A stretch of 48,678 nt of DNA from an uncultured Synechococcus sp. GTDB lineage: Bacteria > Cyanobacteriota > Cyanobacteriia > Phormidesmidales > Phormidesmidaceae. Under the pieces are notes generated by a model. That model made no database searches. It saw only the letters and a program-made list of their open reading frames with translations, and was not told where the DNA came from. Shown one piece after another: positions 14,417-21,911 of this stretch (the first letter of the stretch is position 1; each line of letters opens with the position of its first letter). Where the stretch lies: contig CALDSK010000078.1 in NCBI GenBank assembly GCA_937911865.1, forward strand, positions 1 through 48,678, read 5' to 3'. A program made the translations under genes and the position numbers.

Positions 14417-15091
14417 ATGACTGATCCTGTCCTTTCACAGCTTGTTTCTGTCGAGTCTGACCTAGCTGAGCAAATCGAACAGTTAGAAGGTCAGCTCACA
14501 CACCTACAAACCAAACGTCAGGGTTTATTGACGGTTATCGATCTGTTCGGAGAAAACAGCGATACGTTGACAGAAACAACTGCTAAATCTGAGAAAGCTG
14601 CCACAGCAAGCACTGCTAACGGTCGTCAAGCATCCAGCAAAGCAAAAACCAAAAGCGCCTCGTCGTCCAAGATTGCCAAAGCAGCCACCCGAGGAACAAC
14701 CAAAGGGACAACTAAGACATCGACCAAAGCCACTACGACCAAAACGACTAAAACAAAGGCTAAGTCAGGGCGAAAACCAAAACAACAGACGCCCGGACGC
14801 AAAAAGAAAGACGGGAGAGCCGCCAGCTGGCAAAAGCACGTGCAGGCTGAATATAGAGACTTAGCGCTGCCCGAATCAGTGAGCAGCGTGCTGAGATCAC
14901 AACCTTCAGAGATATTCACGATCGCAGATGTCATGACTGATATCTTCAAAGAAGATATGCCACGGACCGCTTACCTCAAAGCGCGAAACCGAATTTCTAA
15001 TATCTTGTCAGCAGGTGCACGCGATGGCACCTGGTACAGAGGACGCAACGGACGCTACTCTCAGTCGGAAAAAGTAACAAAGATAAAGTAG
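14417..15091 (+). CDS. Histone-H1-like basic protein B, 224 aa
   Basis: A paralogue of the protein at 10941-11609. The N-terminal coiled coil aligns well (VESDLAEQIEQLEGQL), and the linker of about 80 residues is Lys/Thr/Ser-rich (TKGTTKTSTKATTTKTTKTK). The C-terminal domain keeps IADVM, IFKEDMPR and a run from LKARNRISNILSAGARDG to WYRGRNGRYS nearly unchanged. The linker has drifted while keeping its composition, the pattern expected of a disordered DNA-binding spacer. No signal peptide is present. Probable nucleoid-associated protein; no experimental relative known to me. ATG 14417 has only a weak upstream ribosome binding site, unlike paralogue A. Confidence 0.7.
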   Translation: MTDPVLSQLVSVESDLAEQIEQLEGQLTHLQTKRQGLLTVIDLFGENSDTLTETTAKSEKAATASTANGRQASSKAKTKSASSSKIAKAATRGTTKGTTKTSTKATTTKTTKTKAKSGRKPKQQTPGRKKKDGRAASWQKHVQAEYRDLALPESVSSVLRSQPSEIFTIADVMTDIFKEDMPRTAYLKARNRISNILSAGARDGTWYRGRNGRYSQSEKVTKIK

Positions 15092-15110
15092 GTTCTGCTT
15101 CGCTTTGTTC

Positions 15111-15230
15111 AGTGATTGGGGATAGTGCGATTGGGGATAGTGCGATTGGGAATCGTGTGATTGGCAATAGTGCAATAGTTCAGTGGCTAGAGTCAGTGGC
15201 TAGAGATAGTTCAGTAGCTAGAGATAAAGG
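15111..15230. repeat. Two adjoining tandem arrays after H1-like gene B
   Basis: The first array (15111-15180) has four units of about 15 bases like AGTGCGATTGGGGAT. The second (15181-15230) has three units of 13-19 bases like CAGTGGCTAGAGAT. They start 20 bases after the stop codon and fill most of the gap to the next gene. Confidence 0.9.
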
Positions 15231-15320
15231 ATGGAGAGATAGTGGCAGACAGAAGCGGTATCTTAAAGACACCCCGCTTAGCAGCTGACGCCTTCTCTCC
15301 TCCTACGCTCCTTTATTCCT

Positions 15321-16124
15321 ATGCCCTCCTCCCCACTGCTGACAGCACTTGTCCTCAACACCATTCTCATTGCGATCGCCCTTGTCATTCCCAAAAAGCT
15401 TCTCACCACAGCTGGATACGCCAACGCCTGGCTATTGGGTGTCATTGTTTGGACGGCTTTGGGCTGGCAGGGCTACGCAACTATCCTGTTTTACTTTTTC
15501 GTCGGTTCAGCGGTCACCAAGCTTGGTTTGGCCGAAAAAGAAGCCTATGGGATAGCCGAAGCTAGAGGCGGCGTGCGAGGTCCTGGCAACGTCTGGGGAT
15601 CGGCTTTAACAGGCGCAGTTTGCTGTATCGGCATTTTAGGCTTACGGCTGCTGTCTCCAACGACACCTGCTCTAGAGACGACGCCTCTGGAAACGCCTAT
15701 GAAAGTGCTAGAGACGCCGATACTGTGGCAGTCGCTACTCGCGCTAGGCTTTGTCGCTTCGCTCAGCACCAAATTATCAGACACTACCGCCACCGAAATT
15801 GGCAAAGCCTATGGTCAGCGAACGTTTTTAATTACCACGCTTCAGCCGGTCCCTCGGGGCACAGAAGGCGCGGTTAGCCTAGAAGGAACGTTAGCTGGAG
15901 TTGTAGGCTCACTGGCATTATCCCTAGCAGCCTGGGCCTTTGGACTAATATCAGTAGGGGGAATCGGAATTTGTGCGATCGCAGCGTTCTGCGCCACCAC
16001 CATCGAAAGCCTGATTGGTGCAACGGTCGAAGAAAAACTGAGCTGGCTGACCCACGATTTTGTGAACATCATAAACACCACGATCGGTGCGGGTATCGCG
16101 ATCGCACTTAGCGGATTACTATAG
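15321..16124 (+). CDS. DUF92/TIGR00297 membrane protein, VTE6-like (phytyl-phosphate kinase type), 267 aa
   Basis: A polytopic membrane protein with about six hydrophobic segments. Family hallmarks are ARGGVRGPGNVWGSALTGA, SLSTKLSDTTATEIGKAYGQ, VPRGTEGAVSLEGTLAG and ATTIESLIGATVEEK. The DUF92 family includes plant VTE6, which phosphorylates phytyl-phosphate to phytyl-diphosphate for tocopherol and phylloquinone synthesis; cyanobacterial members are its closest bacterial relatives. ATG 15321 is chosen because the N-terminal helix begins soon after. The kinase role is inferred from family knowledge. The gene stands alone after a repeat-filled spacer. Confidence 0.85.
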   Translation: MPSSPLLTALVLNTILIAIALVIPKKLLTTAGYANAWLLGVIVWTALGWQGYATILFYFFVGSAVTKLGLAEKEAYGIAEARGGVRGPGNVWGSALTGAVCCIGILGLRLLSPTTPALETTPLETPMKVLETPILWQSLLALGFVASLSTKLSDTTATEIGKAYGQRTFLITTLQPVPRGTEGAVSLEGTLAGVVGSLALSLAAWAFGLISVGGIGICAIAAFCATTIESLIGATVEEKLSWLTHDFVNIINTTIGAGIAIALSGLL

Positions 16125-16491
16125 CTAGCTACCAATTAGTAGCTGGCTTATGACTATTTGCACTGAGTTTACAGCAGCACCGAAAGGGACACCCCTTGCT
16201 CGGTCAAGCCACTGGCTTAGTCATCTATCACTGAGATAGCCTGCATTCGGCTTACTAAATTCAGCAGCTGTGCATATACTCAAGACGGATATCAGCATCC
16301 CTCTAAAGGATTGCTTTATTAGCGCAGATATCCTCTTTAGAGAAGAAAATCTTCGTAATTGTTAGGAAACCATATAAAATAATGGTGTGATCCCCAGCTA
16401 TGATGAGAGTCTGAGCAGTAAGATGCCCATACTTTAAGTCTAAAAGAGTTCGCTCAAGCGTAGGAAATCGCACCCTTAAAAAGCTATTTAA
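16125..16491. other. 367-base intergenic interval before the thioredoxin-like gene
   Basis: No protein-like frame was seen. A small hairpin AGCTAC/GTAGCT lies just after the VTE6-like gene (about 16127-16144) without a T-run. The rest is AT-rich toward 16350-16490 and presumably carries the promoter of the thioredoxin-like gene. Confidence 0.4.
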
Positions 16492-16863
16492 ATGAGCCCC
16501 CTTCCTATTATGACAACGGTTACTGATGAGAATTTCATTCAAGAAGTTCTGACCTCTTCAGCCCCGGTTATTGTCCACTTTCAAGCCCCCTGGTGTGGCA
16601 TCTGCCGGCTGATTACCCCAGTGCTCAACACCTTTCAAGCAGAATGGCCAGGCTTCATCCGCGTATTAGATGTCAACGCAGACGACAATTTAAAATTAGC
16701 CAACCAATACCGTCTTAAAACCCTTCCCACGCTGCTCTATATAGAGCAAGGCCAAGTTTTACATCGCATAGAAGGCTTTCGCAGCCGCGAAATACTCCGG
16801 GCCAAGCTCTACGACATCGTCCAACGTCAACGCCTAGAAAGCACGCTATCCCAGTCAGCCTAG
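16492..16863 (+). CDS. Thioredoxin-like protein with WCGIC active site, 123 aa
   Basis: A thioredoxin fold with active site W34-C35-G36-I37-C38 in FQAPWCGICR, then the conserved VNADDNLKLANQYRLKTLPT with the cis-Pro loop and IEGFRSRE. It has both redox cysteines, so it should act as a dithiol/disulfide oxidoreductase, but Ile replaces the usual Pro of CGPC, which normally shifts redox potential. No signal peptide, so cytoplasmic. ATG 16492 and ATG 16510 are both possible; the second gives a standard thioredoxin N-terminus (MTTVTDENF). Convergent with ribD. Confidence 0.9.
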   Translation: MSPLPIMTTVTDENFIQEVLTSSAPVIVHFQAPWCGICRLITPVLNTFQAEWPGFIRVLDVNADDNLKLANQYRLKTLPTLLYIEQGQVLHRIEGFRSREILRAKLYDIVQRQRLESTLSQSA

Positions 16864-16919
16864 TTGGCTCTCATTATCTCCCAGACGGCTCGTGGATTCA
16901 TTAGCATTAGGCTGCTAGT

Positions 16920-18035
16920 CTAGCTAACTGACTCTGAAAAGTAGCCCTGTAGCAAAATATCATCCCCTACAGCTGTCAGCTCAGTGCGTTCTAACCGTCT
17001 GGCAGCTGTCATACGCTCTAACCCCAAATCTCCGATAGGCGAAGGGGCTGTTCGCCCACCAATGATTTTAGGTGCAATAAATGCCCAGATCTTCTGAACA
17101 GCATTAGCTGCGATCGCCTCAGCAGCAAGCGTTCCGCCACATTCCCACAGCACGCTCATACAGCCCCGCTGATAGAGCACATCCATCGCAAATTCAGGCG
17201 TCAACTCATCTGCACAGATCACCTCTACACTCTGCTGCCTAAGTGCTCTAGCCACATTTTTATCTGCATCCATCTGACTGAGCACTAGCGTCGGTGCGCT
17301 CGAAACATCCCATAAATTCGCTACGGTAGGTAAGTTCAGCTGACGGCTCATCACAACCCGCAACGGGTTATGCGTACCTTCACCATGACTCGTCAGGTTA
17401 GGATTATCCTTGCGTACGGTATTGCCGCCAACAATCACCGCGTCGCAGCGACTGCGCAACTGATGCACCTGCTGGCGCGACTTCGAACCGCTTATCCAGG
17501 CGCTATGCCCCGTTGTCGTAGCAATCTTGCCATCCAGGGTCATTGCGTACTTCAAAATGCCGAAGGGCCGACGATGCAAAACGCGGTGAATAAAAGCTTC
17601 GTTTAGCTGCCGGGCCCGGGCTTCTTCTACGCCTGCAGTAACTTCTATACCAGCCTCTCGCAACACCTGAATGCCGCCACTGGCCGTTGGGTTAGGATCT
17701 CGCATGCCAATGACTACCCGGCGAATCCCAGCCGCAATTATAGCCTCGCTGCAGGGTGGCGTTCGCCCTGTATGATTGCAGGGTTCTAGATTGACATACA
17801 ACGTTGCCCCTTTAGCCTGCTCACCAGCTGCTTTCAGGGCGAAAATTTCGGCGTGGGGCTCACCGGCTTTAGGATGAAATCCCTCGCCTACAATGTCGTT
17901 ACCCTGCACAACGACAGAACCCACTAGCGGATTGGGCGCAGTATGACCAGCCGCCCTAGCCGCCAGCTCGCAGCAGCGAATCATCCAAGCAGTATCTTTA
18001 GCAGAATCATACGGCGAAGAATTAGTTAAGGGCAT
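16920..18035 (-). CDS. ribD: Bifunctional riboflavin biosynthesis deaminase/reductase RibD, 371 aa
   Basis: Carries out deamination and reduction of the pyrimidine intermediate of riboflavin synthesis. The deaminase domain (about 10-150) has the zinc motif H61-A-E63 and C86-x8-C95 (PCNHTGRTPPC), with TAPNPLVGSVVV near the start. The reductase domain (about 155-365) has GILKYAMTLDGKIATTTGHS and WECGGTLAAEAI. The C-terminus ends near LLQGYFS as usual. It is a single gene, separate from other rib genes, as is common in cyanobacteria. The upstream spacer shared with the divergent MscS-like gene contains a tandem array. Confidence 0.96.
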   Translation of the reverse strand: MPLTNSSPYDSAKDTAWMIRCCELAARAAGHTAPNPLVGSVVVQGNDIVGEGFHPKAGEPHAEIFALKAAGEQAKGATLYVNLEPCNHTGRTPPCSEAIIAAGIRRVVIGMRDPNPTASGGIQVLREAGIEVTAGVEEARARQLNEAFIHRVLHRRPFGILKYAMTLDGKIATTTGHSAWISGSKSRQQVHQLRSRCDAVIVGGNTVRKDNPNLTSHGEGTHNPLRVVMSRQLNLPTVANLWDVSSAPTLVLSQMDADKNVARALRQQSVEVICADELTPEFAMDVLYQRGCMSVLWECGGTLAAEAIAANAVQKIWAFIAPKIIGGRTAPSPIGDLGLERMTAARRLERTELTAVGDDILLQGYFSESVS

Positions 18036-18097
18036 AGGCTAGAACAGTGAAATTAAAGCAGTGAAAGAAAATAGAAAAATGCAACGCAAGCAGTCTG

Positions 18098-18160
18098 CAA
18101 CTTGAGCAACCAGCAATTTGAGCAGCCAGCAACTGAGCAACCAGCAACTTGAGCAACCAT
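18098..18160. repeat. CAACTTGAGCAACCAG tandem array
   Basis: Four units of 15-16 bases lie between the divergent ribD and MscS-like genes, differing by one or two bases each. Confidence 0.9.
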
Positions 18161-18225
18161 CAGAACGACTCTAGGCTAATACGGTCTGAGCCCCAACTAA
18201 CAGAACGTAAAAGAAACACTCCCCC

Positions 18226-20157
18226 GTGAAATTCAGACGACACACCGCGACCATTTCATTCCTAGCAACGTTAGCCAGCATTATCTTTCTGTGTCTGACT
18301 CCGCGTTTGGCACTTCCACAGGCCTTAGTGGCTAACCTGCCGCTATCGCAAACGCCCAGCGGCCCGACAGTCTCGCCAGAATCGCAAGAGTCTGTCACTC
18401 GTCTACTGCCTGGTGTTTGGCCCCTCACCGGGCCCAGCGATAATCCAGAGACCGAGGAAGCGATCGCCATCGCCCCTATTTACCTGGATGGCAGAACCCT
18501 ATTTCACTTAGGCGCACCCGCAACAGAAGGGCAGAACGCAGCTGAACTACGTGCTCAAGAAATTCAACCTCGGCTTAACCGCATTGCGCATAATCAGCTT
18601 GAACAGCAGCAGACAGTTGCTGTCAAGATTGATCCACCCAGTCAGCTCCCGATTGTTTTAGTAGACGATGAACAGCTACTAACCGTTACTAGCTTAGACG
18701 CACAGCAAAACGGCTACGTTGCTAGAAACGAGTACGCTATAGCGCTTAGAGAAACTATAGAGACTGCCTTAAACCGTTACAGGCAAGAGCGTCAGCCCGA
18801 CTTTCTCCGTAGGCAGGCCAAAGTAGCCGCTGCGAGTATTGGCGTAGCGCTACTGCTGCTTTTAGGCAGCAAGCGGATTGAAAAGCGCCTGAAACGCAGA
18901 CAGACTCGCCTCATCAATGCAGATACGCAGCTGGGCAAAGCCACTGCTATCACCCGTCCCCCCATGGTCGAACAGTCTATCGCCGGGAGAGTAGACTCCG
19001 TTTTTACCCTGCTGAAGGCCCGGCTAGACAACCGCCAAAAGAGAAAGATCAATGAACTGGGCTCCGGGCTGCTGCTGCTGTTTCAAGTGGGCCTCTGTAT
19101 AGGTAGCGTGCTGTGGGTGCTCTGGCTATTTCCTTACAGCCGGTGGTTAACGACACTTCTACGCTACTGGATTAGGTTCCCTGCCCAGATCTTGCTGATA
19201 GCGGGCCTAGCCTACATTGCACTTAGAATTATTAGCCTTATTGTCGATAAAACGTTTCTTGCCCTCCAAGAAGGCACACAGTGGGCACCCGAATCGTCAG
19301 AACGACTAAGTCTAAGACTCATTACGTTCTCTCAGGTCGCTAAAGGTGTCGCCGGATCGTTTATCTTTGGCGTTATGGTCTTAGCGATGCTATCGACCGC
19401 AGGCGTCGAAGTCGGACCCTTGCTAGCAGGGGCAGGAATTATTGGTGTCGGCATCTCTCTGGCCGCTCAAAGCCTGATTAAAGATATTATCAATGGCTTT
19501 CTAATTTTGATGGAAGACCAGTTCGGTGTAGGCGATGTGGTTGTCATCGGAGAGGTGGCAGGCAGCGTTGAAGCGATTAACTTGCGGATTACTCAGCTGC
19601 GTGACACAGAAGGCCGACTCATCACTATTCCCAACAGCCAAATCAGTATTGTCCAAAATCTCTCTAAAGATTGGTCTCAGGTCGATTTATCGGTAAGCGT
19701 TGAACCTGCGACCGATCTCAACGAAGCCCTACTGCTTCTGAAATCGATCGCAACCGATATGTCAGAAGAGTCGGAATGGCAAAAATCTATTTTGGAACCG
19801 CCTGATTTGCTCGGCGTAGAATCGATAGACTCTACCGGCATTACGCTGCGCTTACTGCTAAAGACACAACCGCTTAAACAGTGGCCTGTAGCTCGCGAGC
19901 TGAGAACGCGAATCAAGCAGGCGTTCGATCGAGCAGGCATCAGCACTGGAGTTCCACAGGAAAGACTAGAAATTCGGTGGGAAGAATCGCTAAATGAAAT
20001 CAGCAGCCTACTCGGGTTAAGCGCGGCTCAACAAAGCAAGGATGCGCAGAAAGACGCCTATTTACAAAAAGAGACCCACCAGAAAGAGTCAGAGAAAGCC
20101 CCCGAAGAAAGCCTCCGAGAAGCCCCCAAAACAGTCTCTGATAAAACAGCTGATTAA
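18226..20157 (+). CDS. Large MscS-like mechanosensitive channel protein, 643 aa
   Basis: Starts at GTG 18226 with a signal-peptide-like N-terminus (ATISFLATLASIIFLCLTPR). A periplasmic domain of about 150 residues follows, then membrane helices near residues 200-218, 280-305, 320-345 and 385-405. The pore helix GPLLAGAGIIGVGISLAAQS is followed by the MscS beta domain (MEDQFGVGDVVVIGEVAGSV, LITIPNSQIS). It resembles YbdG/YnaI-type or organellar MSL-type homologues rather than the short MscS at 1478. The C-terminal 40 residues are Lys/Glu-rich. It may gate on tension; the periplasmic domain could sense or assemble. Ends five bases from the convergent small Cys-rich gene. Confidence 0.88.
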   Translation: MKFRRHTATISFLATLASIIFLCLTPRLALPQALVANLPLSQTPSGPTVSPESQESVTRLLPGVWPLTGPSDNPETEEAIAIAPIYLDGRTLFHLGAPATEGQNAAELRAQEIQPRLNRIAHNQLEQQQTVAVKIDPPSQLPIVLVDDEQLLTVTSLDAQQNGYVARNEYAIALRETIETALNRYRQERQPDFLRRQAKVAAASIGVALLLLLGSKRIEKRLKRRQTRLINADTQLGKATAITRPPMVEQSIAGRVDSVFTLLKARLDNRQKRKINELGSGLLLLFQVGLCIGSVLWVLWLFPYSRWLTTLLRYWIRFPAQILLIAGLAYIALRIISLIVDKTFLALQEGTQWAPESSERLSLRLITFSQVAKGVAGSFIFGVMVLAMLSTAGVEVGPLLAGAGIIGVGISLAAQSLIKDIINGFLILMEDQFGVGDVVVIGEVAGSVEAINLRITQLRDTEGRLITIPNSQISIVQNLSKDWSQVDLSVSVEPATDLNEALLLLKSIATDMSEESEWQKSILEPPDLLGVESIDSTGITLRLLLKTQPLKQWPVARELRTRIKQAFDRAGISTGVPQERLEIRWEESLNEISSLLGLSAAQQSKDAQKDAYLQKETHQKESEKAPEESLREAPKTVSDKTAD

Positions 20158-20162
20158 ACCGC

Positions 20163-20384
20163 TTACTTTTGAGGAATACCGTCTTCAGGAAACACCCACT
20201 TTGGTCCCTCGCTAGCCCTTTCTTGCTGCTTGCGACGCACTGCTTCAGCAGCCATTTCTAGCATGTCTTCTAAGGAGGTTTCTTCAATAAACTGAGAAGC
20301 TTTCTTTTGGTCGTCCTTATGTGGACACTGGTCGCCTAAAACGCAGCCGTTTTTGCAAGCTTCAGCGCAGTTGATGTCTGTCAT
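20163..20384 (-). CDS. Small four-cysteine protein, 73 aa
   Basis: Starts at ATG 20384 (MTDINCAEACKNGCVLG). Four Cys within 17 residues (C-x3-C-x3-C-x5-C, then PH) suggest a metal or cluster site or disulfides. The rest is a short acidic helix and a conserved-looking C-terminus PKWVFPEDGIPQK. I do not know a named family; it resembles a cyanobacterial conserved hypothetical. The longer frame from GTG 20402 is less likely. A 93-bp two-hairpin element lies just upstream of its start. Confidence 0.7.
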   Translation of the reverse strand: MTDINCAEACKNGCVLGDQCPHKDDQKKASQFIEETSLEDMLEMAAEAVRRKQQERASEGPKWVFPEDGIPQK

Positions 20385-20418
20385 ATCGATCGAAGTAAAC
20401 ACAAGTAATTTCAGCTTA

Positions 20419-20511
20419 TAGCAAAGTAAGGATGCATTCTTACTTTGCTAGTCGAGTTGCCCGTTGCCATATAACGGTTTCAGCCGATGATAGTGTCCTA
20501 AGCAACTCGAC
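20419..20511 (+). repeat. 93-bp two-hairpin element, copy A
   Basis: Hairpin 1: TAGCAAAGTAAG (20419-20430), loop GATGCATT, CTTACTTTGCTA (20439-20450), a perfect 12-bp stem. Hairpin 2: GTCGAGTTGC (20451-20460) closed by GCAACTCGAC (20502-20511), with an inner CCGTT/AACGG stem and the shared segment TTTCAGCCGATGA. It lies between the small Cys-rich gene and bioF, both on the minus strand. Confidence 0.9.
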
Positions 20512-20608
20512 AGATACTATAGAGCTTGAAGTTAGATCTTAAAGGATTTTACTTTGCAAGATTTATTCCCCCCAGGCACAGATGTCACCCAACGTAATTA
20601 GCTGCAGC

Positions 20609-21823
20609 CTAACTAGCTTCTATCGCATTGAGAACCTGCTCCACAGCCTCAGCACAGCGATCTAAATGCGATCGCTCATGTGTTGCCATCACGCTCATAC
20701 GCAAACGGCTCACGGGCACTGTGGGCGGCCGTACAACAGAAACAAATATGCCCTGCTGCTTGAGAGCATTTCCCAAGCGCAGCACCGTCGCCGTATCTCG
20801 CACCTGCAGGCAGATTATCGCCGAATCAGAGGGTAAGCGTTTTACTATCTGCTGTCTTTTGAGAGGTAAGTTTAGTACTGTACAGTCTAGTTTTTCAGAT
20901 AGATACTGAGCGTTCTCCTGCAGTTGAGTTAATCTATTTGGTTCCTGCTTAAGGACGGCGATCGCTGCCAAAGCCGCGGCTGTATCCGCAGGTGAGAGCC
21001 CCGTCGTATAGATCCAGCTGGGCGCTCGATTACGTAAAAAATCAATCAGCTCAGCACTACCGGCCACGTACCCCCCTAAACTTGCAAACGCCTTGCTCAA
21101 CGTCCCCATTTGCACCATCGGCCGGTGCCCACAGCCAAAATGCTCTGCGCAACCTGCGCCAGTTTTACCCAACACGCCTGCGCTGTGAGCCTCATCGATC
21201 ATCACCATTGCCTCAAACCTTTCGGCTAGCGCCAAAATTTCTGGCAGCGGACACACATCTCCATCCATTCCAAACACACCATCTGTCAGAATTAGGCAGC
21301 GACGATACGCTGTGCGATGAGCCACCAGCTGAGTCGCCAAATCTTCTAGATCGCAGTGCCGGTACGCAATGACCGTCGCACCGCTCAAGCTAGCGCCATT
21401 CTTCAGGCTTGAATGGTTGTATTCGTCCGACAAAACGAGGTCGCGGCGGCTGGTCAAGGCAGTGACTGTGCCAATGTTTGCCAGGTAGCCACTGCTAAAT
21501 ACAATCGCGTCTTCGGTGCTTTTGAGCTGAGCGATCGCCTGTTCAAGCGCGTGGTGCAAAGGGCGCTGACCGCTCAGCAGCCTAGAGCCGGTTGAGCCGG
21601 TGCCGTAGGTTTTGGTCGCTGCGATCGCCTGGCGAACCAACCGATCGTCACCAGCTAGTCCCAGGTAGTCATTGCTAGCAAAATTCAACATAGAGCGCCC
21701 CGCCACAGTAATGGTAGGCCCGCTCTTGCCGCTAACCGGCTGTACTGTTCTGTGCCAGTTGGCCTTATGAATAGTCTTTAGGGACTGACGAATCCAACCG
21801 TACGGATCTGACGAGGTACACAT
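20609..21823 (-). CDS. bioF: 8-amino-7-oxononanoate synthase BioF, 404 aa
   Basis: A PLP enzyme of the alpha-oxoamine synthase family, first committed step of biotin ring assembly from pimeloyl thioester and alanine. Motifs are [14 protein letters not shown] near the start, [20 protein letters not shown], the DEAHSAG cofactor Asp-His segment, and the PLP lysine in [17 protein letters not shown] near residue 240. Length is normal. No other bio genes are adjacent. The start is ATG 21823. Other members (KBL, ALAS) share the fold; the overall pattern and length fit BioF best. Confidence 0.9.
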   Translation of the reverse strand: MCTSSDPYGWIRQSLKTIHKANWHRTVQPVSGKSGPTITVAGRSMLNFASNDYLGLAGDDRLVRQAIAATKTYGTGSTGSRLLSGQRPLHHALEQAIAQLKSTEDAIVFSSGYLANIGTVTALTSRRDLVLSDEYNHSSLKNGASLSGATVIAYRHCDLEDLATQLVAHRTAYRRCLILTDGVFGMDGDVCPLPEILALAERFEAMVMIDEAHSAGVLGKTGAGCAEHFGCGHRPMVQMGTLSKAFASLGGYVAGSAELIDFLRNRAPSWIYTTGLSPADTAAALAAIAVLKQEPNRLTQLQENAQYLSEKLDCTVLNLPLKRQQIVKRLPSDSAIICLQVRDTATVLRLGNALKQQGIFVSVVRPPTVPVSRLRMSVMATHERSHLDRCAEAVEQVLNAIEAS

Positions 21824-21911
21824 TATCTAAAGCGTGGACGAATTGCGAACAGCAAAAGCTATTCGCAGTATCGTCTTAATCTACATTGTCTACCTGTCTA
21901 TGCTATCTAGA

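Noticed and set aside
15111..15230. CRISPR array
   Set aside because: The units are contiguous, short and degenerate with no unique spacers between them, and no cas gene is present.
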